This document shows, one piece after another, positions 31,116 through 41,399 of a stretch of 64,000 nt of DNA (within the stretch, counting starts at the first letter, position 1; every line of letters starts with the position of its first letter). The position numbers and the translations under genes are program-made. Source of the stretch: Rhipicephalus microplus (lineage: Eukaryota > Arthropoda > Arachnida > Ixodida > Ixodidae); contig NC_134705.1 in the NCBI RefSeq assembly GCF_043290135.1, forward strand, positions 99,078,239 to 99,142,238, read 5' to 3'. Under the pieces are notes generated by a model. It made no database searches and had not been told where the DNA came from. It saw only the letters and a program-made list of their open reading frames with translations.

Positions 31116-32589
31116 TCAGTTTCCCTGTCGCGGGCTGGGTGACCTTCTTGCGTTAAGGTCCGCGGAGGTACGTCGGTGTGACGAAGGTGAATGAGTGGGA
31201 GAAGGAGAGCGAGATGGACGTCCCAAACTTGGCTGGCGGGAAGGTATTCGTAAAAGTGAGAACGGGCTCCATGGAAGGAGGCGTCCTCCCGGCATGGTAT
31301 GTATTCTTCGTTCGCACGTCAATCGTTAGACTATGTTCGAAGAGGGCGGAACGAATTACTGCGGTGCCAGAAATGACGGGCAATATTACCTGCACCTCCG
31401 CAGTTAAAGCGTAGTGGACGTCGATCAATTGTGCGCCATGCGTCTGTTCTTCGGAGCGGTGGACGTCTGAGCCTCGCTTCTTGCGACGATGCCCATGGTG
31501 CTGCTGTGGACGCTTGGTGGTACGTCGGTTGGCTTGGGGGTCGGCTCAGGGTCTGCTCTTGCCGCGGTGACCAAGGGGCCATCGGCCCCTTGGTGATATG
31601 GCGGTGATGTACCAGATGGTGAACATCGCAGAGCATCGGCATAGCTCATGGGACGGTGCTCGTCACCAGGACCAGCGGTAGAAAATGCGTGGCGGATTTT
31701 GTCGCGTACCAGTTCAGCGACGGACGCAACGGTGGTTTGAGCAACTGGATTCCGGAACTTTTGCAGTTCTTCACGAACTATCTCCCTAATGAGGTCTCGC
31801 AGGGAGTTTTGATCCTCAGGTATGCCGGCAGCATTGATTGGGGCGCTGCTAGATCTTCATTGATACTGCCTGCATCGTTGATGGAGCGTCCGCTCGATAG
31901 CCGTAGCCTCCTTGATGAAGTCAACTACGGTACTTGGAGGGTGGCGCACTGGCCCGGCGAAAAGTTGCACCTTAACGCCACGCATGAGGTAGCTCAACTT
32001 CCCATCTTCACTCATGTTCGGGTCAGCTCGACGAAAAAGACGAGTCATATCTTCAGCAAACATAGTAACGCTTTCATTGGGTTGTTGAACCCGTAGCTCC
32101 AACAGCTGCTGGGCACGGTCGTGTCGATCGACATTGGTGAACGTATCGACAGGCTGTTGTCGGAAGTCGCCCCAAGTTAACAGACTGGCTTCTCTGTTCT
32201 CATACCGGATTTTCGTACCGCCGTCAAGGTAGAAATAGGCGCATGAGAGCTTTTCCTGTTCAGGCCACAGATTAATCTTGGCGACACGCTCGTAGTGCTC
32301 AAGCCAGTCGTCCACGTCTTCATGGACGCCGCCACTAAATTGATAGGGAACCAGCGGTTGAAAGATGGTTACCTGTGAAGGCTGTGTTGGCAGGGGGGGG
32401 GGATTAGGGCGCCGGTTGCGGACTGGCGTTGGCCATTTGGAGAGGTAATCGGCACTTGCGTGGTTCCGTGGAAGGCGTGAACTCTGGAGCGAGGCCTATC
32501 AGCCGCCGACTGAACCGGTGCACGGGAGTTGCAATGGGTGACAATGCGTCCGAGCTAGATGAACGGCTCCCAGTGGGAGTATGGAGCAT
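31116..32589 (-). pseudogene. gag: E2 gag remnant
   Basis: Begins at an ATG at 32589 (MLHTPTGSRSS). It shifts frame at a G-run near 32395, then reads the capsid block VDDWLEHYERVAKINLW, QQPNESVTMFAEDMTRLFRRAD (31857-32315). Further shifts follow, and the C-terminal SPSPRQGN ends at the TGA 31116-31118. The zinc knuckle region is damaged (FNCGGAGNIARHF at about 31380 lacks one Cys and the His). The last codons G-GGA-AAC before the stop keep the slippery heptamer (31119-31125). Confidence 0.85.
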
Positions 32590-32621
32590 TAGGTATGGTT
32601 GCGTCCCAGCACTTCCACCAG

Positions 32622-32784
32622 TGTCGCGGTACAGCGCGAACCAAAGGCAGATAAACGTTGACACAGCGACTCTCAGCAGCCGAACAGCAAGATCGCCTTC
32701 TTTATCTTCAATCAGCCAGAGCTTCACTACCTGGTTTCCGCCAAATCCCCTTATCGTCGTTTTGGTCCACCAGTACGCACGCGT

Positions 32785-32786
<2 letters not shown>
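32622..32786 (-). repeat. E2 5' LTR
   Basis: 165 bp, directly followed on the + strand by an (AT)n run beginning with the ATAT duplication. Confidence 0.9.
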
Positions 32787-32839
<53 letters not shown>

Positions 32840-32850
32840 TATATATATAT
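32787..32850. repeat. (AT)n microsatellite
   Basis: Alternating AT with one GAT interruption, between E2 and a SINE. Confidence 0.95.
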
Positions 32851-33014
32851 TTAGCGTCCCAAAACCACCATATGAATATGAGAGACACTGTGGTGAAGGG
32901 CTTCGGAAATTTAGACCATCTGGGGTTCTTCAACGTGCACGCAAATGTGAGCACATGGGCAATTCAATATTTTGCAGCTGAGTACCTTAGCCACTTGACC
33001 ACCGTGGTGGCGCG

Positions 33015-33016
<2 letters not shown>
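32851..33016 (-). repeat. SINE copy 1 (Ruka-like), B-box deleted
   Basis: On the minus strand it starts with a tRNA-like A-box region (GGTCAAGTGGCTAAGGTACTCAGC) and continues into the body shared with copy 2 (CATGTGCTCA, GTGCACGTTGAAGAACCCCAG, CATATGGTGGTTTTGGGACG). The section between the A-box and body that holds the B-box in copy 2 is absent. Ruka identity is from memory of ixodid tick SINEs. Confidence 0.7.

Positions 33017-33017
<1 letters not shown>

Positions 33018-33073
<56 letters not shown>
33018..33073. repeat. (AT)n microsatellite
   Basis: AT run between SINE copy 1 and E3; its last ATAT (33070-33073) is the left target duplication of E3. Confidence 0.95.
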
Positions 33074-33076
<3 letters not shown>

Positions 33077-36000
33077 GGAGTCTTGGTTTGGAAGACCTTT
33101 ATTAGGCCCGAAGAACCGGCAGCCGACAGCTGAGATGATCGGACCAAGATGATGATGCTACGCGACAACGATGGGGATGCATGAGCCACACATGATAATG
33201 ATGATAATGTACCGGTGAAGAGGATGCGTATACTAAATGCCCACTTCAATTCCCCCCACGTGAAAGCGGCCAGCCTGGCCGCGGCAAGGCAAGGGGACAA
33301 AGAACGTCGCATGAAGGGCTTCATACGGGAGACATGGACGACCTCTGTAGTTCGATAACGGCGATCTGCTGGGGCTACAAGTTGCGTCACGCGATAATTC
33401 ACTGGTGAAGTCTCTTCAAGAACTGTGTACGGTCCAATAAACCGAGGCTGAAATTTGTCGCACAAACCAGGTGTGCGAACAGGCGTCAAAAGGAGCACTT
33501 CGTCTCCAGGTTGGAAGAATACATCACGATGCGATTCATCATAAACTAGCTTTCTGTCTTCCTGGCGGGCTTCAGTGTTTATACGAGCTCGTTGGCGGCA
33601 CTGTGCGAGTCGTGAAACGTATTCCTCTGAAGAGGATGGAGATGAATTCACTTGGCAGGTAAAGAAGGAGACGTCCAGGAAAGTAGTAGGGGAGCGTCCA
33701 TAAACTAGGTAAAATGGCGAGTAGCCGGTTGTTCGCTGAATGGCCGTATTGTAGGCGAAAGTGACGATTGGGAGAACAACGTCCCAGTTTTTGTGGTCTG
33801 GTTGAATATAGGCGGCGATCATGTCAGCAAGAGTGCGGTGGAATCGCTCAGTGAGGCCGTTAGTCTGGGGATGATAACTAGAGGCAGTCTTGTGAGTTGT
33901 GCCGGAGGCCTGAAGAAGTTCGTTCACTAGTTGTGAAAGGAAGGCCCTTCCACGGTCACTGAGCAACACACGTGGAGCACCATGACGCAGTATAATGGCT
34001 CGGAGGATGAAATCGGCAATCTCAGAAGCTGAACCTGTAGTAACGAATGCCGTCTCAGCGTAGCGCGTCAAATGGTCAATGGCTGTTACTATCCACCGGT
34101 TTCCAGCAGCACTGACTGGGAGGGGGCCATAAAGATCGACGCCTACAACTTCGAATGGTGTGGCTGGGCACGGAAGAGGCTGTAGTTTACCGGCGGGAGC
34201 AGATGTTGGTAGTTTTCTACATTGGCAGGTAGTGCAGGACCCGACGTACCGAGCTACGCTAGTGGTAATGCCTGGCCAATAAAACCGACTTCGAAGGCGA
34301 TCGTAGGTTTTATGGTAACCAAGGTGGCCAGCAGTCGGATGGTCATGAAGTGCCCTGAGGACTTCGGACCGGAGCGATCGGGGTAGAACGGGAACCCAGC
34401 GCTGACCGTCAGGATGGTAAATTTTGCGGTACAGCACCGAGTTGTCCAGCTTAAATTGCGAGAGCTGGCGACGAAGCCTTGCATTAGGTGGACGGGAACT
34501 GCCAGTGAGGTAGTCTATAATACGTCGACAGTATGGGTCAGCCAACTGTCGAGAAGGAAAATCGTGCGGGTCGTCCGAAGGCAGCTGGTCCATAGAGGCG
34601 AGAGAGGAAACCGCCGTAGACGTGGACTCCGAGGGCGTGTTGTGCAAATTGACGGCTGAAACCCCGAGTGGAGTCGCTGGTAGTGGGCAGCGAGAAAGAG
34701 CATCGGCGTCACTATGCTTCCTGCCACACTTGTACACGATCTCAAAATCATATTCTTGGAGGCGTAGAATCCAGCGTCCGAGGCGTCCCGACAAGTTTTT
34801 GAGTGTCGAAAGCCAACATAAAGCATGGTGGTCGGTCACAATGGTGAAATGGCGGCCATGCAGGTATGGACGAAATTTCTGTACTGACCAAACGATGGCG
34901 AGGCACTCCTGCTCGGTGATCGTGTAGTTCCTCTCGGCTGCGGAGAGGACGCGGCTGGCGTATGCAACGACTCGCTCTCGCGAAGAGTTGTCGCGTTGCA
35001 GGAGCACGGCTCCTAAACCACGGCCGCTAGCGTCTGTGTGCAGGAAGGTCGGTGCATCATCGTGAAAATGAGCAAGTACAGGGTCGGTCGTGAGGGCACT
35101 CTTCAACCTGTCGAAAGCTGATTCACATTCCTGAGACCACTGAAAGGGCATACCGGAAGCAAGTAGCTTATGAAGTGGTGCGGCTATGGAGGCAAAGTTT
35201 TGTATGAATCGCCGAAAGTAAGAGGCGAGACCAAGGAAACTTCGCAAATCTTTTGGTTTGTCAGGGCGAGGGAAGCGAAGCACTGCAGCAGTTTTATCAG
35301 GGTCTGGGCGAATTCCGTCCTTGCTCACAATATGACCGAGTACCTTGATATATGTGCTGGCGAAATGGCACTTTTTGGTGTTAATTTGAAGACCAGCGCC
35401 CGCAAGACAAGTCAGGACCTCGTCCAAGCGTTGCAGATGTTGAGAAAACGTCGATGAAAAGACAACAATGTCATCGAGGTAACATAGGCAAGTCTTCCAT
35501 TTCAGGCCACGCAGCACGGTGTCAATCATGCGCTCAAAAGTTGCGGGCGCATTGCATAGACCGAACGGCATAACATTGAATTCGTATAGGCCGTCCGGCG
35601 TTGCAAACGCAGTTTTTTCTTTATCATCTTCGTGCATGGGGATTTGCCAATAGCCTGAACGCAAGTCGAGGCTCGAAAAGTATTCAGCACCCTGTAAGGA
35701 ATCGAGGGCGTCGTCGATGCGTGGCATGGGGTATACGTCCTTTCTAGTGATCTTATTGAGTGCTCGGTAATCGACGCAAAATCGTACGGAACCGTCTTTT
35801 TTACGCACCAAAACCACTGGAGACGACCAAGGACTGGTTGAGGGTCGGATTATCTCCCGTTGCAGCATATCGTCTACGTTTTCCTCAATGATTTTTCGTT
35901 CGGCTAGGGAGACGCGGTACGGACGACGATGCACAATGGATGTTCCGTCGGTCTGAATACGATGTGCTGTAGCAGTTGTCTGACCCAGGCTGGATGAATG

Positions 36001-36777
36001 AACGTCAAAAGAGTTTGCATGCTTTTGCAACAAATCAAGCAGCTGCTGCTTCTGCAAGTCTGTCAAGATCTTGTTGATGGCTGCTGTAAAGGCCGAGGAA
36101 GCAGCATGATCTCCAGGATGGCCTTTAGAGGAGGCAGGGGTAAGAGGCACGACGCACACAGGCTCCAGATCGGCAACGCAGGCGACAGTAGTGCCCCGCG
36201 GCAGTAAAATTTTATCTGGTGTGGTGTTCGTAGCAGCGAGGACAGCTGATCCATCGTTGAAGCGAGCCACACCTGATGCCAGAGCTATGCCTTTATTAAG
36301 GCAATACGGTGACGGAGTGACCAAAATGTCACCAGAGTCGACGTCGTTGGACAAAACTGCCACTAATTGATGTTCGTTTGGTGGTAACTCGATGTCTACT
36401 GCAGCGATGAGTCGAAGTGGCCTGTAGGTTTCGTCGTTGAGCAAGTGGTCCGTGTCAGTAAGATGGACGACACGTTGTGCACAGCAAATAGCCGCAGAAG
36501 CAGAGGAAAGAAAGTCCCAGCCTAAAATGAGTTCATGGGAGCACGGGGATAGCACAGCAAATTCTATATGATGAAGAATTTCGTCGATTAGTACACGGGC
36601 AGTACAGAGAGCGGAAGGGCGAATCATTGTTCCCTGGGCTGTAACCAGTGTCGGTCCATCATAAGGCGTCGTGACTTTTCGAAGACGGGCACACAAATCA
36701 GCACGAATAACAGAAAACGCAGCCCCAGTGTCCACCAAAGCATCAACGTCCACTCCCTCAACTGTGACCGCAATCAT
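33073..36777 (-). CDS. pol: E3 Pol polyprotein
   Basis: An open frame of 1234 codons in the -1 frame relative to gag. The last 60-80 residues read into the LTR and may be non-functional. Protease ALVDTGAAFSVI near residue 14; CSHELILGWDFLSSA; RT with VRFCVDYRALNKITRKDVYP and catalytic CYLDDIVVFS; RNase H LHTDASGRGLGAVLLQ; integrase zinc region HLGYHKTYDRLRSRFYWPG...CTTCQCRK; core GVDLYGPLPVS, LLSDRGRAF, TNGLTERFH; and GPY/F module PRFIGPYTV. It differs clearly from E1 in sequence, so it is a separate lineage of the same superfamily. Located catalytic residues are intact. Confidence 0.93.
33074..33249 (-). repeat. E3 3' LTR
   Basis: 176 bp. The polypurine tract GTGGGGGGAAT lies just upstream on the minus strand, and an exact 8-bp hairpin GCGGCCAG-C-CTGGCCGC (33267-33283) 17 bases before the LTR. 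Confidence 0.9.
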
Positions 36778-36818
36778 ATTGTAGGGGCGCGCTGGAGGAA
36801 TTGGAGTCTTGTGTTGGA

Positions 36819-36858
36819 ATGCAGTTTGTCCTCCAAAAACTGCATCGCTTAGTTTTCC
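36819..36858 (-). promoter_or_regulatory. E3 gag-pol -1 frameshift cassette
   Basis: On the minus strand gag ends CCG-GAA-AAC-TAA. The heptamer GGAAAAC (36852-36858) is an imperfect slippery site. Six bases later is an exact 9-bp stem, ATGCAGTTT (36837-36845) with AAACTGCAT (36819-36827), and a 9-base loop. Same layout as E1, with different stem sequence. Confidence 0.65.
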
Positions 36859-38138
36859 GGACGCCGATCAGAAGTAAGGGAAGCGGGCTGAAGAGGAGAA
36901 GAAGAGCGACGGTAAGGCGACGGTGAACGGCGTCGGGTTGATCGGTGACTATTGCGCAGTTCACCCGATGCTGGCGGAGATGGAGACCGACGCGGCGGTG
37001 ACGAATAACGGCGACCCTGGTACAAGGCTCCTGCGGTATAGTCCCGTTCGCGTATGTCATACCCTCGGCGCTCGTCTTGCTGGCGCTTGCGGCAAAAGCG
37101 GGCAATGTGACCACGATAGCCGAAATAATAGCACGTAGGCCGAGTCGATCGATGAGGAGGGTAGTAGCTTGCGCTAACTGCACCAGGAGAGAGAGAAGTC
37201 AGAGGGACAGGTGACGGCTCACGCGGTGGTGATGAAAAGCTCGTGGGAAAGCTTGTGGGAGGTGCGGCAGCAACCGACGCGTACGTTCGTGGCGGGGACG
37301 TCGAGCTGACGGTGCCTGGTGGTGCGGCGGCGGTGTGCGGGAACGATGGTAGAGTACGAGAGACAATGGGCTGCAGGTTGGCCATGTGGGTCATGGACGT
37401 GAGCTCTTCCCTGATGACATCCCGCAATGACGTTGAAGAAGGCTGAATGGTAGATACTGATGGTAGTGTGAATCCCATTGATTCTAATTCTTCGCGTATT
37501 ATCACCCTTATCGTTTCTCGTAGGTTTGGATCAGTCGTAATACGGGCCGCGTCACTGTCCGGTTGTAGGCGCATCGACTCAAGTTCTTCGAGGCGCTGAC
37601 AGGTTGTCGCAACGTCAGCAACGGTAGCCGGATTCTGGATTGCAAGGGCATTGAATGCGACGGGTCCAATGCCCTTAAGAAGCTGGCGTACCTTGTCTGA
37701 CTCTGTCATTGGGGTGTCAACCCGGCGGCAAAGTGAAAGGACACCCTCGATGTAGGATGTATACGACTCCCCGATGTGCTGTTTCCGAGTCGCAAGAGCT
37801 TTCCTTGCGAGAGCTGAACGGACAGCCGGTGTGCCAAAGACATGGCGAAGCTGATCTTTGAAGGCTGACCAGTCGGGGATGTCCATGAAGTGGTTGAGGA
37901 ACCACGTCTTCGCGACACCCGTGAGGTAGAATGACACGTAAGCGAGTTTGTAGGTGTTATCCCACCGGTTAGCAGCGCCGACCCATTCGAAATCGTCCAG
38001 CCATTCCTCCACATCTTCCCCGCGCATACCAGCGAAGGGATGGGGCTCACGCTGGAGGCTGTTAATGACGTGAAAAGGCGCGGCACGCGGTGGCGGAGTG
38101 GGAACGGCTGCAGCACCGACCTCTTCTTGATGCGACAT
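36849..38138 (-). CDS. gag: E3 Gag
   Basis: 429 residues from the ATG at 38138, the first after the 5' LTR and primer site; the longer open frame runs back through the LTR and AT repeat and is not credible. Capsid region: FAGMRGEDVEEWLDDFEWVG, NRWDNTYKLAYVSFYLTGVA, YTSYIEGVLSLCRRVD, KVRQLLKGIGPVAFNAL. The nucleocapsid motif reads CYYFGYRGHIARFC: the second zinc-binding Cys of the CCHC knuckle is Phe. A Ser/Pro/Arg-rich tail follows to the frameshift site. Confidence 0.9.
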   Translation of the reverse strand: MSHQEEVGAAAVPTPPPRAAPFHVINSLQREPHPFAGMRGEDVEEWLDDFEWVGAANRWDNTYKLAYVSFYLTGVAKTWFLNHFMDIPDWSAFKDQLRHVFGTPAVRSALARKALATRKQHIGESYTSYIEGVLSLCRRVDTPMTESDKVRQLLKGIGPVAFNALAIQNPATVADVATTCQRLEELESMRLQPDSDAARITTDPNLRETIRVIIREELESMGFTLPSVSTIQPSSTSLRDVIREELTSMTHMANLQPIVSRTLPSFPHTAAAPPGTVSSTSPPRTYASVAAAPPTSFPTSFSSPPREPSPVPLTSLSPGAVSASYYPPHRSTRPTCYYFGYRGHIARFCRKRQQDERRGYDIRERDYTAGALYQGRRYSSPPRRSPSPPASGELRNSHRSTRRRSPSPYRRSSSPLQPASLTSDRRPEN

Positions 38139-38235
38139 ATTTCCGGACACCTGGCCCAAGCGGCGACCTGAACGTAGCTCCAGGGGGTAGAGTGGTTGAG
38201 AGGATGGCGGGGGATCCAACAGCACCTCCACCACG

Positions 38236-38408
38236 TATGGAGTCTTGGTTTGGAAGACCTTTATTAGGCCCGAAGAACCGGCAGCCGACAGCTGAGATGA
38301 TCGGACCAAGATGATGATGCTACGCGACAACGATGGGGATGCATGAGCCACACATGATAATGATGATAATGTACCGTTGAAGAGGATGCGTATACTAAAT
38401 GCCCACAT

Positions 38409-38410
<2 letters not shown>
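38236..38410 (-). repeat. E3 5' LTR
   Basis: 175 bp, followed by ATAT and a long AT run. Confidence 0.9.
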
Positions 38411-38496
<86 letters not shown>

Positions 38497-38500
38497 GTAT
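38411..38500. repeat. (AT)n microsatellite
   Basis: AT run with two GTAT variants, between E3 and E8. Confidence 0.95.
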
Positions 38501-38562
38501 TGTGATGAGCGAGACAGAGAACAAGAGACAACACCCGATCCTGGGCCAGCTGTTCTTATTCT

Positions 38563-39813
38563 GACTTCTTCTTCTTCCTATACTTTCTCTTCGCTGCCCA
38601 CACAACCGAGCCCAAGCGTCTTTCTTCGTCTTGACACTCGGCCATGACTGCGCGCGCGCGGAACTGGCGGCAAAGCTTCTGCTGGGTGGGCTTGGCTGCA
38701 TCGTGGTTGTCGTCCCGAACCACAATGCAACATGGATTGACGGTCTGGGGTAGGCGTCTCTGGTGGACGACACTGGCTGCCTCGAGCCGGTCGGTCAACG
38801 CCACGGTGCGCCTCTGCTTGAAGATCTGTCAGTGTGTACTACAGTGGGTGGAAATGACTTTGTCGCTGCGGGTGAACTCGTCCATGGTACAACGTTTCCT
38901 CACAACTCGTAGAATACCGCTCAGGCGGACGGCCCTGACTGTTCCAACAAGGTCGCAGAGTAACTTGGAAATGCTGGTGTTTGTCCCACCGCCCTTGCTG
39001 GACTGAACTGCTGCGGGGTGCTCTGTGAGGCAGCCGTGTGGATGTTTGTGCCATTTCTCGAAATGAACTGCGACGCAGCTTATGGTTGGGCATCAATACC
39101 ACAGCAGAACTCTCTGAAGTTGTCCAGCTGGTGCCTTCTGGCGTACTGTCGCGTGCAGAGTTGGTGTCTTGGGAGGGAACAGCACGAGAGCTGGTCCTCG
39201 ACAAGTTCTCAATGGCAGTGGTCTCTGCCTGGCTAGGTGCCTGGCCTTTCTAGAGGAAACATCCCTTGGGAGTGAGGTGTCTGCATGGCTGAGCGCATGT
39301 GCATTTTCGAAAATGAATGCATGAGTCGTCTGAAAACATGGCTGTGTCAGGTTACGGCTGATGCTTGCATCCTCGGAAGGGCCTGCTTTGTGAAGCGGTA
39401 AGGAGTGCATTTTGTTTCCGATGATCAGGGTCAGGGGGGGTTCAGTTGTGTCTGGTACGATAGATGTGAGCGCCTCCATGTCCTCAAATGACAACGAGCG
39501 CGAGGATAGTATCTCCTGAGGAAGGTCTGGTAGTGGTATTCCCGGGTCTAATACCGATGCAGAGTTCACGACCTGCAAAAGAGGACTGTGATCACTTTAA
39601 TCAGGGTCAGCAACAGTAACTCCACGATATACTTCATTTCTCGAGAGGCGTCTTTTTGCAAGGCGGAAACGCTCTCATGTTCAGTTACTGAATCACATAA
39701 AGCCTACAGACCCGCTTCCATCTGGTCAAGGATCAGCATGGTGAAATCGCCAGGCACGTGCGTTTGATGACGCGGTAGAATGTCCAGTAAAATGGAGGCT
39801 GGCGCCTCAGCTT
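38563..39813 (-). other. E8 internal region without recognised gene
   Basis: Short minus-strand frames (for example 39093-39578, rich in Pro/Ser/Leu) show no domain I know. The region may be non-coding element sequence or a decayed pol. Confidence 0.4.
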
Positions 39814-41004
39814 CTACCGAATGGTCTGACGACTCTGGATGGCGTTTGTTGGGGCCTGTCGCAGGGCGTTTTGCAAAACTTGCCGTGAGAGACCTACCGG
39901 ACACAGGCCGGTGCAAGGCAGAGCTACTCGATTGTGATTGTTCCCTACATCTTGGTCACCGAGAAATGACAGGATGGTAGGGGCTTGAACCGCATCCTCT
40001 AGGTCGGGCTTTTCCCGAGTTACGTCTTGAGAGAAGGTCAAGTTGCATGGACAGGTGGCACAGGGAATCGGACCGAAAGCAGCTAAGAGCTTGAAGCTCC
40101 ACTCCGCCCATGACTGCTGCTTCCAACCTTCATACCGGGGCCAGGCCGCTGCACCTTCCCGAAGACAGTCTATAGCAACACACCATTTCTGATTTTCTGT
40201 CCAGGCCTCGCGCATTGCTATCGCGTTAATGGTTGCCACCCAGCTTTCGGCATCGTTCCGGACCCCGTGCAATTCCGGTATTTCGCAGACGGCTGGTGAT
40301 TGTGGGGTAACAGGTGACAATGCAGAGATCACCGACGCGAAGCAGTCGAGCTGGTGAGAGAGCTCGAGCAGAGAAGACCGAAGCTCCGTGCGTTGCTCCG
40401 GTGTGCTTGCCTCAAGGTCGTGTGAGGAAACTACATCCAACACTGCGTTAATGTCACACAATGCTGGCAACATTGTAGGAGCTCGCTCGGCGATCAACGC
40501 TGTCAGTTTGCTAGTGTCGACGCGGAGTAACGTGATGGTACGCCGCAGACCAGCGGTGCTGTCGGGCGTTAAGCCCGAAGAGTCAGGGATCGTGGTCTTT
40601 GAGTAAGTAGCAATTGCAGTACTTACCTCGGTGAGGTCGACGAGCAGGGAAGCCTGGACGGCGTTCCGTGGCGGCTCATTTGTTGAAAGAGTACTGCAAC
40701 GGGAATGTAGACCATGGGAAACGTGAGTGGCATTCCCAAGGGAAAGGACGCGGTACGGATCTCTGCCGGGAAACGGTGGCAGGGTTTCAATCAGGTCGTG
40801 GCCTAGAACCTCAGTGGAGGCCTGGACGCCGTGCACAGGTGATCTGAAGTGTGGCTGAAGCGGCGGGTGGGACCCCATCGCTAAGAAAGCGCGAACGGTG
40901 TTCCTTGATGGAGAAGCCCACGCTGCCGACGAACCACGAAGACACGTACCGGTGGCTTCCCGCTGAGGGTTCACTTGTCGGCTTGCGCTGACGGCAGAAT
41001 TCAT
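39814..41004 (-). CDS. E8 gag-like protein
   Basis: A 396-residue open frame from ATG 41004, about 100 bases inside the right terminal repeat. The region around residues 250-310 matches the general retrotransposon capsid pattern: DAESWVATINAIAMREAWTE, KWCVAIDCLREGAAAWPRY, WAEWSFKLLAAFG. No zinc knuckle follows. The N-terminal half is low in recognisable features. Capsid assembly is an inference from this pattern; the start choice is the first ATG of the frame. Confidence 0.6.
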   Translation of the reverse strand: MNSAVSASRQVNPQREATGTCLRGSSAAWASPSRNTVRAFLAMGSHPPLQPHFRSPVHGVQASTEVLGHDLIETLPPFPGRDPYRVLSLGNATHVSHGLHSRCSTLSTNEPPRNAVQASLLVDLTEVSTAIATYSKTTIPDSSGLTPDSTAGLRRTITLLRVDTSKLTALIAERAPTMLPALCDINAVLDVVSSHDLEASTPEQRTELRSSLLELSHQLDCFASVISALSPVTPQSPAVCEIPELHGVRNDAESWVATINAIAMREAWTENQKWCVAIDCLREGAAAWPRYEGWKQQSWAEWSFKLLAAFGPIPCATCPCNLTFSQDVTREKPDLEDAVQAPTILSFLGDQDVGNNHNRVALPCTGLCPVGLSRQVLQNALRQAPTNAIQSRQTIR

Positions 41005-41187
41005 AGCCGAGGAGGGTTCGACGCCGTTCTCAAGCGGTGCTTATCACGGCTGTCCTGGATGACGAAGCCGGGACGTAAGACTTCTTCTTCGTCGACTACG
41101 CCATTGTGATGAGCGAGACAGAGAATAAGAACAGCTGGCCCAGGATCGGGTGTTCTATCTTGTTCTCTGTCTCGCTCATCACAATCA

Positions 41188-41242
<55 letters not shown>
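41188..41242. repeat. (AT)n microsatellite
   Basis: AT run that closes the 27-41 kb retroelement chain. Confidence 0.95.
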
Positions 41243-41243
<1 letters not shown>

Positions 41244-41399
41244 CTTCCGCCTGTTATCACTCAGTCCGGAGTTCGGTCCAATGCCGGACAGCGTGACCGT
41301 GTCAGAAAGCATTACGGCGCCTGGAAGCACTGGCCACGTCTGCAGCAGAAGCGCGACACAGATGACTGTTTTCAACGATCGAACTGCTGTTGACTTCTA

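Larger units (their letters stand above)
27347..32786 (-). mobile_element. E2: decayed Ty3/gypsy LTR retrotransposon
   Basis: LTRs at 27347-27508 (3', 162 bp) and 32622-32786 (5', 165 bp) begin TGTCGCGG and end GCGTCA on the + strand; ATAT lies outside each. The LTRs differ by two substitutions and a few small indels, so it is older than E1. A primer-binding site TGGTGGAAGTGCTGGG follows the 5' LTR. Gag and pol are recognisable throughout but frame-broken. Confidence 0.93.
33074..38410 (-). mobile_element. E3: Ty3/gypsy LTR retrotransposon, open gag and pol
   Basis: LTRs 33074-33249 (176 bp) and 38236-38410 (175 bp) differ by two substitutions and one C indel. ATAT is present outside both ends if the LTR is taken as TATGG...(A/T)TCA on the + strand (TG...TA on the element strand). 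Primer-binding site TGGTGGAGGTGCTG follows the 5' LTR after CG. Both gag and pol are open, so the copy is fairly young. Both flanks are (AT)n. Confidence 0.93.
38501..41183 (-). mobile_element. E8: gag-only element with inverted hairpin ends
   Basis: The left end (38501-38562) and right end (41105-41183) are inverted copies: TGTGATGAGCGAGACAGAGAA starts the left end and its complement closes the right end, with about 60 of 62 positions matching. The right 79 bases are themselves a near-perfect hairpin. Both outer flanks are (AT)n. Next to the inner right end the minus strand reads A-TGGCGTAGTCGACGAAG, a possible primer-binding site. Only a gag-like frame is recognisable; no RT, integrase or tyrosine recombinase is seen. 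It may be an LTR element with palindromic LTRs, one flipped. Confidence 0.6.

Noticed and set aside
38501..41183. DIRS-type retrotransposon
   Set aside because: Inverted ends fit, but no tyrosine recombinase or RT is visible; kept only as an alternative for E8.
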